This document shows, one piece after another, positions 6,257-14,065 of a stretch of DNA of 26,598 nt (position 1 is the stretch's first letter; each line of letters opens with the position of its first letter). The notes beneath the pieces were generated by a model. That model was given only the letters and a program-made list of their open reading frames with translations. It made no database searches and was not told the origin of the DNA. This DNA comes from a virus, in the IMG/VR virus record IMGVR_UViG_3300010354_000526, positions 1 to 26,598 of that record, one strand, 5' to 3'. The translations under genes were made by a program, and so were the position numbers.

Positions 6257-6871
6257 ATGATTACTGAAGAACAAATTAAACACGGATATCCAAGCTCAGA
6301 TTCAGATGTTGTATCAGCTCTAGTTTCTAGTTTAGATACACTTTCAGAAAAATATGAAATTAATTCTGCACTTCGTCTTTCACACTTTCTTGCACAGACT
6401 GCTCACGAGTCAGGTGGATTTAGAGTTATTGAGGAAAACTTAAACTATTCAGCTGATGGTCTTTCAAAAATCTTCCCAAAGTATTTTAGAGATAAAGATC
6501 CAAACGATTATGCAAGACAGCCAGAGAAGATTGCAAACGTAGTTTATTCTTCACGTATGGGAAATGGTGATGAAGCTTCTGGTGATGGTTATAAGTTTCG
6601 TGGTCGTGGTCTGATACAATTAACAGGCCGTTCGAACTACACATCACTTGCTGGTGATATGGGAGTTGATGTTGATCAAGTAGTTGAATATCTTGGAACA
6701 CCAGAAGGTGCAGTTGAATCCGCAGCTTGGTTCTGGCATAAGAATGGTCTTAACAAATTAGCTGATGCTGACGATGTTACTGCTGTGACAAAAAGAATCA
6801 ATGGTGGTACTATTGGTCTTGATGATCGTAAGAAGCACACTGAAGAGTTTAAACAAATACTTGGTGCTTAA
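6257..6871 (+). CDS. Glycoside hydrolase family 19-type lysin (peptidoglycan hydrolase)
   Basis: A 204-residue single-domain GH19 (chitinase class I-like) enzyme; phage members cleave peptidoglycan. The first catalytic Glu is Glu51 in TAHESGGF. The second acidic residue is probably Glu59 or Glu60 in EENLNYSADGL. Other family blocks are YKFRGRGLIQLTGRSNY (about 113-130), SAAWFWHKNGLN and TKRINGGTIGLDDR. There is no signal peptide or membrane anchor, so use as endolysin would need a holin encoded elsewhere. A strong AAGGAGA precedes the ATG. It lies between fibre genes and the PAAR gene and is coupled to the latter through TAATG, so it may instead be a tail-borne lysin acting at entry. Both roles are compatible with the sequence. 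Confidence 0.85.
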   Translation: MITEEQIKHGYPSSDSDVVSALVSSLDTLSEKYEINSALRLSHFLAQTAHESGGFRVIEENLNYSADGLSKIFPKYFRDKDPNDYARQPEKIANVVYSSRMGNGDEASGDGYKFRGRGLIQLTGRSNYTSLAGDMGVDVDQVVEYLGTPEGAVESAAWFWHKNGLNKLADADDVTAVTKRINGGTIGLDDRKKHTEEFKQILGA

Positions 6872-7224
6872 TGGCATTAATTGCTAGACTTGGAGATGGC
6901 AGCAGTCATGGTGGATCTATTATCACTTGCTCTGCTGTCACAAAGACTGAAGGTGTACTAACAGCTAGGGTAGGAGATTTACACTCCTGCCCTATTCCTG
7001 GTCATGGTATAACACCAATTGTAAATGGATCAGGAAATTTTAAAACAGAAGGAAAAGTTACTTCTGTATATGGAAGCAAGACTGGTTGTGGTGCTATAAT
7101 ATACGGAGCAGCATCCGTGTCCAATGCTCCGTTAGAATCTCCTTCTAATTCAGGAAGATTTGGTGGACCTTTAGTATTAGGGGGACCAAGTATTCCTATA
7201 AGTCAATCGTTTATACTGGGATAA
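6871..7224 (+). CDS. PAAR-domain tail spike tip protein (gp5.4-like)
   Basis: A 117-residue protein. Residues 4-78 form a PAAR domain: ARLGD, SSHGGSI, then ARVGDLHSCPIPGHGITPI, GSGNF, GKVTSVYGSKTGCGAII. His13, His38, His45 and Cys73 are the likely zinc ligands. PAAR proteins cap the trimeric membrane-puncturing spike of contractile tails; T4 gp5.4 (97 aa) is the counterpart. A Ser/Gly/Pro-rich tail (about 85-117) follows the domain and may be flexible or help fix an effector. The ATG overlaps the preceding stop (TAATG), which indicates translational coupling with the GH19 lysin. Confidence 0.9.
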   Translation: MALIARLGDGSSHGGSIITCSAVTKTEGVLTARVGDLHSCPIPGHGITPIVNGSGNFKTEGKVTSVYGSKTGCGAIIYGAASVSNAPLESPSNSGRFGGPLVLGGPSIPISQSFILG

Positions 7225-7227
7225 ACT

Positions 7228-7869
7228 ATGGGTGTAACATATTTACAGGGTGATATACTAACTGCAGAAGACCTCAACAATTCGCTTAACGAGGCAGTGA
7301 ATACGTATGGGTATTTTGTGTTTGGTGGTGATCCTTACACTTGGGAAAATAGACCAATTGGTCCTCCTGGTGAACACGTTCATAACGCTAAGTTAACTGC
7401 TAATGGTGTGTTTGTTGTAAACACCAACCCATCCTATTTTTATAGTCAAAGTAATTTTTATAATAACATTAACATATACAGTGGAAACATTGTAGTTAGC
7501 AGTGGTAGTCTTAATGTTACTGGAAATATAGTTTCTACTGGTGTAGTATCTGATAGTATTGGTAGTGTTAGAAAGGTTCCTAGAGATTCTTCTAAACCAA
7601 ATGGATATACAGTACAATCGTCTGATGCTGGTAAATTCATATATGCAACAGGTACTGTTAATATGCCTGGTAATATTTTTAACGTTGGCGATAATGTAAC
7701 TATTTACAACTCTACAGGTGGTAGTATTACAATTGCTCAATCTGGTGGTGTTATGCTTTTAGCAGGTATAGGTACTTCAGGTAATAGAACGTTAGATACT
7801 AAAGGTTTAGCAACTATTCTTTGTGTTGATACTAACACGTACGCTATCACAGGTGCAGGGCTCAACTAA
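7228..7869 (+). CDS. Tail fibre-like protein with a conserved C-terminal beta module
   Basis: A 213-residue protein with no signal peptide. The N-terminus (MGVTYLQGDILTAEDLNNSLNEAVNTYGYF) is partly helical and likely an attachment region. Residues 70-105 are a Ser/Asn/Val-rich repetitive beta stretch (IVVSSGSLNVTGNIVSTG). Residues 122-213 contain SSDAGKFIYATGTVNMPGNIFNVGDNVTIYN, then GVMLLAGIGTSGNRTLDTKGLATILCV, a module I recognise from many phage fibre and neck-fibre proteins. It sits between PAAR and the glycine-rich gene and shares a TAATG junction with the latter. Precise role unknown. Confidence 0.6.
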   Translation: MGVTYLQGDILTAEDLNNSLNEAVNTYGYFVFGGDPYTWENRPIGPPGEHVHNAKLTANGVFVVNTNPSYFYSQSNFYNNINIYSGNIVVSSGSLNVTGNIVSTGVVSDSIGSVRKVPRDSSKPNGYTVQSSDAGKFIYATGTVNMPGNIFNVGDNVTIYNSTGGSITIAQSGGVMLLAGIGTSGNRTLDTKGLATILCVDTNTYAITGAGLN

Positions 7870-9521
7870 TGAGCGGTTATAATATTCTACTAGGTTATGG
7901 TGGAGGTGTTAACACCGGTTCCGGCCTGGTAGGTTTCAACGACGATTCACCAGGAACAAATAAAACATTTACACTTCCTCCATTCAACACAATCAAGTTT
8001 GAGATGTGGGGGGGAGGTGGAGCTGGTGGTGGTGGCGATCACAACGTTGCTGTAAGTGGTGGTGCAGGAACTCAATCAGATGTATTGTTTCCTACATTAT
8101 ATGGTACCTCAGTGGTTAGTAGTAGTGAAACGATTAATTGGAATATTATAGCTGGTGGTGGTGCTGGTGGTGGGGCATATCAACAAAGACCTGGTGCAGG
8201 TGGTGGCGGTGGTGGTGGTTTTGGTGAAGGTTACGCAACTATAAATGGTTCTACTCAATTAACAATTGTTATAGGAGCAGGTGGTGCACCGAGTACTGTT
8301 CCTGGTGTTAATGGAGGTACTGGTAGAGGTAGTGACAGTTATATAACATTTAATGGAAATACTGAAAGAGCTTATGGTGGCGGTAGTGGTGGATTTACTA
8401 CCGGCAGAAACGGATACTCTAATGCTGGTGAAAGTGGAGGATCGGGAGGTGGTTCTGCTTGGACAGCTAATCCTGGTGCTTCTACAAAAGGAACTGGAGT
8501 TTATTCAACGTTTTATGGTAATGCTGGTGGTATGGGATATCTTGATAACAATGGAGGTGGCGGTGGCGGTGGTGCTGATTTAGAAGGATATCCAAGCTAT
8601 GGTGGTGTAGGTGGTACGGGTGGTTTTGGTAAAAGAGCGTTAGATAGTAGAGCTTATGGTGCTGGTGGTGGTGGGGGTAGTGGTAATGGCACTTCAGAGG
8701 TCGGAGCAGGTCCCGATTATGCGGGTAATGGTGGAGGAATGAATTCTTTATCAGGAAGGAATGCTCAGCCTTCTTCAGGAGGAGGTGGAGGAGGTGCTGG
8801 AGGTCCTGGTGGTGATGGAAGTGGTTTTGTTGCTTACGGCGGAAGTGGAGGTTCTGGTATAGTTATATTAAGAATGCCTTCAGGTAGTTATGATGGAAAT
8901 CCACAAGGAGCTTCAAGTGTTCTAAGTTTACCTGGTTATAAAATTTTAGTATTTAAAACATCTACAGTTTATACATTACCTAATTTTACAAATACTATAA
9001 CTGTTCCTTATAACAATGTTTCCATTGTTGCTGGAGGAGGGGGTGGAGGTACTGGTGGTAACAACAATGGTACTAAAACAGGAACTGGAGGGGGTGGTGG
9101 ATCAACTTCTGGGTCACTTCCAGTAGGTACACTTCAATTGGTTAATGGTAAATCTGGTACTAATGCTGTTGATGGTTCTCCAGGTTATGGTGGTGAAGCA
9201 GGTAATGCACCAGGTACTGCAGGTAATCCTGGAAGCACAGGAGGTGCTGGTGGAGCTCCGGGTGGTGGTGGCGGTGGTGGTGGTTATGATAATGGTGCAG
9301 CTCCTGGTGGTGGTAAAAAATCTGGTGGTGGATCAGTAAAAGACTCTGCAGGTGGCGGCGGTGGAGGCGGTGGTGGATATGCATCAGTTTCATTTGTCAA
9401 AGGTCAAATACCTCAAAGAGCTACTATAACTTATTCAGTTGGTGATAGAGGGATTGCGGGACCAGCTGAATATCCTGGTGGATCTGGTGCCAGAGGCAAA
9501 TTTAAGATAACCTGGACATAA
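7869..9521 (+). CDS. Large glycine-rich adhesin-like protein
   Basis: A 550-residue protein dominated by Gly-rich segments (runs of four to eight Gly with Ala, Ser, Asn, Tyr) between beta strands. Two copies of one domain plan are visible. Each starts with a short beta region: FTLPPFNTIKFEMWGGGG near residue 38 and YTLPNFTNTITVPYNNVSIVAGGGG near 362. Each continues through Gly loops and closes with strands such as STQLTIVIGAGGAPS or ATITYSVGDRGIAG. The C-terminus is GARGKFKITW. Gly-rich loops forming packed polyglycine helices are known in T-even-type gp38 adhesins, and similar Gly-rich domains occur in many phage fibres. The context, last gene of the fibre/tip block, fits receptor recognition. 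Assignment to a named family is inference. Confidence 0.65.
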   Translation: MSGYNILLGYGGGVNTGSGLVGFNDDSPGTNKTFTLPPFNTIKFEMWGGGGAGGGGDHNVAVSGGAGTQSDVLFPTLYGTSVVSSSETINWNIIAGGGAGGGAYQQRPGAGGGGGGGFGEGYATINGSTQLTIVIGAGGAPSTVPGVNGGTGRGSDSYITFNGNTERAYGGGSGGFTTGRNGYSNAGESGGSGGGSAWTANPGASTKGTGVYSTFYGNAGGMGYLDNNGGGGGGGADLEGYPSYGGVGGTGGFGKRALDSRAYGAGGGGGSGNGTSEVGAGPDYAGNGGGMNSLSGRNAQPSSGGGGGGAGGPGGDGSGFVAYGGSGGSGIVILRMPSGSYDGNPQGASSVLSLPGYKILVFKTSTVYTLPNFTNTITVPYNNVSIVAGGGGGGTGGNNNGTKTGTGGGGGSTSGSLPVGTLQLVNGKSGTNAVDGSPGYGGEAGNAPGTAGNPGSTGGAGGAPGGGGGGGGYDNGAAPGGGKKSGGGSVKDSAGGGGGGGGGYASVSFVKGQIPQRATITYSVGDRGIAGPAEYPGGSGARGKFKITWT

Positions 9522-9523
9522 AT

Positions 9524-9531
9524 CATAAATA
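9524..9531 (+). promoter_or_regulatory. T4-type late promoter for the neck/terminase unit
   Basis: CATAAATA preceded by T and followed by TC, in the 28-nt gap between the glycine-rich gene and gp13. Initiation about 5-6 nt downstream would leave a very short leader (about 13 nt) with AAGGA close to its 5' end. Confidence 0.6.
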
Positions 9532-9547
9532 TCTAAAAAGGATATTT
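9527..9547 (+). repeat. Inverted repeat overlapping the gp13 late promoter and ribosome site
   Basis: AAATATC (9527-9533) and GATATTT (9541-9547) form a 7-bp stem with loop TAAAAAG. The left arm is part of the late promoter. The right arm and loop contain AAGGA (9538-9542). Only read-through RNA carries both arms, so the ribosome site would be partly hidden in read-through RNA and free in late-initiated RNA. Confidence 0.5.
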
Positions 9548-9549
9548 TC

Positions 9550-10290
9550 ATGGCTACACTAACTACTAGAACTGAATTTAAGGAATATTGCCTTAGAAAA
9601 CTAGGCAAACCTGTTATTGAAATTAACGTTGATGATGATCAAGTTGAAGATCGCATTGATGAAGCATTAAAATACTACTGGGATTACCACTTTGATGGTA
9701 CTGAAAAAGTATATTATAAACACCAGTTTACATCAGAAGATATAACCAACAAATATATCACTCTACCTCAAAATATTATAGGTGCGGTCAATATCTTTGA
9801 TCTTGGTGATTACATTGCAACTAACAATATTTTCAACATCAGATATCAAATTGCTCTCAACGATCTTTACACTTTGACATATCAGTCAATGGTTCCGTAT
9901 TATATGGCATTTCAACAACTACAATTGCTTGAGCAGCTTCTTGTTGGAAAACAACCAATTAGATACAATAGAAATACTAACAAACTTTATATTGATGTTA
10001 ATTGGGATAAAGTTACAGCAGGATATTATCTTGTAGTTGAAGCTTATCAGATTGTAGATCCAGCAACATTTACAGATGTATGGAATGATCGATGGTTACA
10101 AAGATATGCATCAGCGTTGATAAAGAAGCAATGGGGTTCAAATTTAACTAAGTTTATTGGAATGCAGCTTCCTGGTGGTGTTCAGTATAATGGTGAAAAG
10201 ATATACAATGACGCTCATGAAGAAATAGAAAAGCTAGAAAGTGAAATGATTAACAGCTACAGCTTACCAGTTTCAGACATGATTGGATAA
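9550..10290 (+). CDS. 13: Neck protein gp13-like
   Basis: A 246-residue protein that should form part of the head-completion/neck complex joining the packaged head to the tail. It begins MATLTTRTEFKEYCLRKLGKPVIEINVDDDQVEDRIDEALKYY, the characteristic N-terminus of T4-type gp13. This is followed by LPQNIIGAVNIFD, a Tyr-rich middle (YQSMVPYYMAFQQLQLL) and the helical IYNDAHEEIEKLESEM end. T4 gp13 is longer (about 309 aa). It is followed 4 nt later by gp14, as in T4. First gene of the gp13-gp17 unit. Confidence 0.85.
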   Translation: MATLTTRTEFKEYCLRKLGKPVIEINVDDDQVEDRIDEALKYYWDYHFDGTEKVYYKHQFTSEDITNKYITLPQNIIGAVNIFDLGDYIATNNIFNIRYQIALNDLYTLTYQSMVPYYMAFQQLQLLEQLLVGKQPIRYNRNTNKLYIDVNWDKVTAGYYLVVEAYQIVDPATFTDVWNDRWLQRYASALIKKQWGSNLTKFIGMQLPGGVQYNGEKIYNDAHEEIEKLESEMINSYSLPVSDMIG

Positions 10291-10293
10291 TTT

Positions 10294-11022
10294 ATGGCAA
10301 CCTCATTATACTTTAACAATTTTTCTTCTTCTGGTGAACAAAGACTAATAGAAGATTTGGTAATAGAATCTATCAAGATATATGGTGTAGACAACTACTA
10401 TGTACCAAGAAAGATTGTTAATTACAACAATACGTTTAGAGAACAGAACTTTACTGAATATGGTACAGCTGTATCTGTAGAAATGTATGTTCGTAACGTA
10501 GATGGATTTGATGGTGAGGGTGAATTCCTATCTGCATTTGGTGTAGAAGTAAGAGAACAAATAACATTTTCTATGGCATTAAGAACATTTGAAACAGAAG
10601 TTGGTGCTGTTCTTAACAGAGATAGACCACTTGAAGGTGATCTCATATTCTTCCCATTTACTAAAGCTCTTTATGCAATCAAGTTTGTTAATAAGAAGCC
10701 AGTATTCTATCAAATGGGATCACTCCAATTTTATGATGTTGTTTGCGAATTGTTTGAATATTCTAACGAGGTGTTTAATACTGGTGTTGATCTAATCGAT
10801 CAAACATATAATGCATTCCTGACAACCACAGAACCATATTATGTTCAAACAGAAACTGGTTTAACAATTACTGATGAAAATGGTGATCCATTTGTTAGAG
10901 AAGAATATAATATTGATACATTGGATACAACATCACAAAACCAATTGTTTGAAACTGAAGGTTTGAATTTCTTAGATTTTACAGAAAGAGATCCATTTAG
11001 TGAATTTGAAAGGAGAGCCTAA
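10294..11022 (+). CDS. 14: Neck protein gp14-like
   Basis: A 242-residue neck protein, close to the T4 gp14 length (256). It starts MATSLYFNNFSSSGEQRLIEDLVIESIKIYGVDNYYVPRK and continues with GDLIFFPFTKALYAIKFVNKKPVFYQMGSLQFYDVVCELFEYSNE, both typical of the family. The C-terminus is acidic with FLDFTERDPFSEFE. With gp13 it completes the connector before tail joining. The stop overlaps the gp15 ATG (TAATG). Confidence 0.88.
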   Translation: MATSLYFNNFSSSGEQRLIEDLVIESIKIYGVDNYYVPRKIVNYNNTFREQNFTEYGTAVSVEMYVRNVDGFDGEGEFLSAFGVEVREQITFSMALRTFETEVGAVLNRDRPLEGDLIFFPFTKALYAIKFVNKKPVFYQMGSLQFYDVVCELFEYSNEVFNTGVDLIDQTYNAFLTTTEPYYVQTETGLTITDENGDPFVREEYNIDTLDTTSQNQLFETEGLNFLDFTERDPFSEFERRA

Positions 11023-11840
11023 TGATTGGTGGTACATCCTTTTATAACACCCTATTTAAAAAATATGTTACAATATTTGGAACTCTTTTTAATAATATAA
11101 AAATTGAAAGACGAAATGATGCTGGAGTTTTAGAGCAGAACTTTAAGGTTCCTATTGCATACGGTCCTCGTGAAAAATTCTTGGCTCGTATTCAAGATAA
11201 CCCAGATGCTATTGCATTAACTTCAATTAAACTTCCTAGAATGGCATTTCAAATTTCAAATATTCAATATGCTCCTTCTAGAAAATTACAAACTATTAAC
11301 AAGGTTGCATCTAAAAAGGACATAAATGGAGTAAACGTTTACAGCAAAGTATACAATCCAGTACCTTATGATATTGGTTTTACATTACAAATACTATCAA
11401 AAACTATGGAAGATGGTCTAAGAATTGTAGAACAGATTCTTCCTTACTTTACACCAGAATGGACTGTAAGTGCAAAACTATTAGGAACAGAGTTTGATAA
11501 CGTTACTGATATTCCTCTAGTTTTAGATGAAGTACAAATTCAAGATCAATACGAAGATAACTTTCTTGCAAGAAAAGTACTAACATTTACATTAAACTTC
11601 ACAATGAAATGTTACTTCTATGGTCCAGTTACAGAAAGTAAAATTATTAAACTTGCAACTGTTAATGTTTATCCTGATACAACTGCAAATAGCATGCTTG
11701 TAACTACCACCGTAAGACCAGGATTGACTGTAGATGGGGAACCAACTTCTAATGCAGATCTTTCTGTTGCACTATCACTAATTGATGAAGATGATAATTA
11801 TGGATTTATTATTGACATAGTGGATAAAAATAATGCCTAA
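11022..11840 (+). CDS. 15: Tail sheath stabiliser/completion protein gp15-like
   Basis: A 272-residue protein, the same length as T4 gp15. Family blocks: FYNTLFKKYVTIFGTLFNNIKIER near residue 7, KVPIAYGPREKFLARI, SIKLPRMAFQISN, and YNPVPYDIGFTLQILSKTMEDGLRIVEQILPYFTPEW. It caps the finished tail by binding the last sheath ring and mediates head joining. It overlaps the next gene by 8 nt, which is consistent with coupled translation with the terminase small subunit. Confidence 0.9.
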   Translation: MIGGTSFYNTLFKKYVTIFGTLFNNIKIERRNDAGVLEQNFKVPIAYGPREKFLARIQDNPDAIALTSIKLPRMAFQISNIQYAPSRKLQTINKVASKKDINGVNVYSKVYNPVPYDIGFTLQILSKTMEDGLRIVEQILPYFTPEWTVSAKLLGTEFDNVTDIPLVLDEVQIQDQYEDNFLARKVLTFTLNFTMKCYFYGPVTESKIIKLATVNVYPDTTANSMLVTTTVRPGLTVDGEPTSNADLSVALSLIDEDDNYGFIIDIVDKNNA

Positions 11841-12225
11841 AGATATGATTTCACAAACTCTTGGTATTGAACCATTGGAGACTACAAATAAAATAACTCA
11901 AGTTTTACCTGCATTAAAAGCACAAAAAAACGATGATTATGAATATGCTCGTCAAAATCTATATGATATCATAGAAAAAGGTCAAAATGCACTTGAAGAT
12001 ATTATAGATATTGCTAAGCAATCTGAATCTGCACGTGCGTTTGAAGTAGCGACTAATCTTATAAAGACAATGGCAGAGGCAAACAAGGATCTGTTGAACT
12101 TAGCGAAAGCTAAAAAAGATTTAGAAAAAGATGACAGCGTTCCAGATAAACAAGTTACAAACAATAATCTTGTTGTTACCTCTGCCGACCTTCTTAAAAT
12201 GATTAAAGATAAAAGCAATGAGTAA
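11833..12225 (+). CDS. 16: Terminase small subunit gp16-like
   Basis: A 130-residue, mostly helical protein (T4 gp16: 164). The core YARQNLYDIIEKGQNALEDIIDIAKQSESARAFEVATNLIKTMAEANKDLLNL matches the oligomerisation/coiled-coil region of T4-type small terminases. It regulates DNA recognition and stimulates the gp17 ATPase. Its start lies inside the end of gp15 and its stop inside the next small gene, so the packaging genes are tightly coupled. The short N-terminus may lack a separate DNA-binding domain. Confidence 0.85.
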   Translation: MPKDMISQTLGIEPLETTNKITQVLPALKAQKNDDYEYARQNLYDIIEKGQNALEDIIDIAKQSESARAFEVATNLIKTMAEANKDLLNLAKAKKDLEKDDSVPDKQVTNNNLVVTSADLLKMIKDKSNE

Positions 12226-12436
12226 AATAATTCTTCTTACTGATGTTTATGAAACAAAAAGAAGAAAAGAAGAAGAACTAAGATTTTACAATGATCAACT
12301 TGAGAAATTAAAGACTAAGATGTTTTTTTTACAAAAAGATATTGAAATAACTAATTTGTGTATTGAGCTCATAGAAAAAGAAAAAGTTGTTGAAATTAAA
12401 AGAGTAGTAGGAAATGAGCGAGATATATCTAGGTAA
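12218..12436 (+). CDS. Small coiled-coil protein between the terminase subunits
   Basis: A 72-residue, highly charged protein. Residues 12-60 (YETKRRKEEELRFYNDQLEKL and onward to LCIELIEKEKV) have a strong heptad pattern and should form a coiled coil. It overlaps gp16 by 8 nt and gp17 by 23 nt, and both junctions suggest coupled translation, so it is made alongside the terminase. T4 has no separate gene at this place. I believe similar small ORFs occur here in marine T4-like phages but cannot verify it. A packaging accessory role is inference. Confidence 0.7.
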   Translation: MSKIILLTDVYETKRRKEEELRFYNDQLEKLKTKMFFLQKDIEITNLCIELIEKEKVVEIKRVVGNERDISR

Positions 12437-14009
12437 TAAAAACCTAAAAAACAGAGATGTTAAATTACAATATACCAAAGAACAAATTCAAGAGTATATA
12501 AAATGCTCTGAGGATATTGAGTACTTTTGTGAAAAATACGTAAAGATTGTTTCTGTCGATAGAGGTTTAATTCCATTCAAACCTTTTGAATATCAAAAGA
12601 AAATGTACAATACATTTGAGGCAAATAGATTTACTATTTGTAAGATGCCTCGTCAGGTTGGTAAAACTACTGGTGTTGTAGGATATCTGTTACATAAAGT
12701 ATTGTTTAATGAAAACTACAATATTGCAGTGCTAGCTAACAAAGAGCGCCAAGCAAGAGAAATTCTGTCACGTATACAGCTTGCATATGAATGGCTGCCC
12801 AAATGGTTACAGCAAGGAATAGTAGAATGGAACAAAGGTAACATAGAACTTGAAAATGGCTCAAAGATTTTAGCGTCTTCAACATCGTCGTCTGCGGTTC
12901 GTGGTCAATCTTATAATCTGGTTTATCTAGATGAGTTTGCATTCGTTCCTCGTAACGTACAAGATGCATTCTTTGCTTCTGTCTTTCCTACAATTTCATC
13001 TGGTCAATCTTCTAAACTACTTATCACATCTACTCCAAATGGAATGAATTTATTCTATAAAATTTGGATAGACTCAGAAGAAAATAGAAACAATTATGCT
13101 CGTGTAGATGTTCACTGGTCAGATGTTCCTGGTCGTGATGAGAAGTGGAAAGATGAGACTATCAGAAACACTTCTGTTGATCAGTTTAGGCAAGAGTTTG
13201 AATGCGAATTTTTAGGATCTACAAACACACTTATTCACCCATCAACTTTAAACAAGCTAACATTTATTTCGCCTCTCAGAATAACTGGTGGTGTTAAGGT
13301 TTATAAGGAACCCGTCAAGGATCATATATATTGTATGACTGTTGACGTATCAGAAGGATTGGGACTAGATTCATCAACATTTGTAGTTGTAGATTGTACG
13401 TCAGTTCCATATGAGGTAGTTGCAACTTTCAAAGATGCAAATATATCACAATTACTATTTCCAACGCTTATTCACAATGTTGCTAGATATTATAATGATG
13501 CGGCTGTGTTAATTGAAATCAACGTTGGCTCTCAAGTTGTTAATATTCTACATCAAGATCTAGAATATGAAAACGTTGTTATGACAAAAGCTACTGGAAG
13601 AAAAGGGACAGTTGTGGGAACAGCAGCTGGACAATCCAGATTAGGTATTAAAACTACAAAAATAACCAAAAGAATAGGTTGTGCTAATATAAAATCGATA
13701 ATAGAAGATAACAAGATTTTTTTAAATGATTACGATATAATTCATGAGCTATCTACATACGTTGTCGATGGGACCTCGTATAATGCTGAAGAAGGTTATC
13801 ACGATGATTTGGTGATGTGTCTTGTTTTGTTTGCCTGGATGATTCAGCAGAATTATTTCAAGGATGTATCAAATACTGACATCAGACGAAGAATGATAGA
13901 AGAACAAGAAGATACATTCACGCCATTTTTAGTTGACGATCATCACCCAGAAGACCTTTCTCCTAAGACTTTAAGCGATCATTCCTTCGAAAGATTTCTT
14001 CTAAACTAG
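12414..14009 (+). CDS. 17: Terminase large subunit gp17-like (packaging ATPase and nuclease)
   Basis: A 531-residue packaging motor (T4 gp17: 610). The N-terminal ATPase shows the Walker A variant PRQVGKTT (79-86, Lys84), Walker B VYLDEFAF with Asp173 and Glu174, and the coupling motif TSTPNG (205-210). The C-terminal RNase H-like nuclease shows Asp311 in TVDVSEG, Glu368 in LIEIN, and Asp464/Asp465 in GYHDDLVM. It cuts concatemeric DNA and pumps it through the portal. The start is inside the preceding small ORF. It is last in the gp13-gp17 unit; a late promoter follows its stop by 5 nt. All catalytic residues appear intact. Confidence 0.95.
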   Translation: MSEIYLGNKNLKNRDVKLQYTKEQIQEYIKCSEDIEYFCEKYVKIVSVDRGLIPFKPFEYQKKMYNTFEANRFTICKMPRQVGKTTGVVGYLLHKVLFNENYNIAVLANKERQAREILSRIQLAYEWLPKWLQQGIVEWNKGNIELENGSKILASSTSSSAVRGQSYNLVYLDEFAFVPRNVQDAFFASVFPTISSGQSSKLLITSTPNGMNLFYKIWIDSEENRNNYARVDVHWSDVPGRDEKWKDETIRNTSVDQFRQEFECEFLGSTNTLIHPSTLNKLTFISPLRITGGVKVYKEPVKDHIYCMTVDVSEGLGLDSSTFVVVDCTSVPYEVVATFKDANISQLLFPTLIHNVARYYNDAAVLIEINVGSQVVNILHQDLEYENVVMTKATGRKGTVVGTAAGQSRLGIKTTKITKRIGCANIKSIIEDNKIFLNDYDIIHELSTYVVDGTSYNAEEGYHDDLVMCLVLFAWMIQQNYFKDVSNTDIRRRMIEEQEDTFTPFLVDDHHPEDLSPKTLSDHSFERFLLN

Positions 14010-14014
14010 GATTT

Positions 14015-14022
14015 TATAAATA
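14015..14022 (+). promoter_or_regulatory. T4-type late promoter for gp18-gp19
   Basis: A perfect TATAAATA, 43 nt before the gp18 ATG and just after the gp17 stop. It belongs to the TATAAATAA class with no overlapping hairpin. Confidence 0.8.
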
Positions 14023-14065
14023 AACATACTGGATATTGAGTTATTTTATTATAAAGGAGAAACCA

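Noticed and set aside
8353-8583. Val-rich ORF in another frame of the glycine-rich gene
   Set aside because: Low-complexity frame shift shadow of Gly codons, fully inside a well-supported gene.
9160-9393. Leftward His-rich ORF opposite the glycine-rich gene
   Set aside because: His/Leu repeats arise from antisense reading of GGT/GGA glycine codons.
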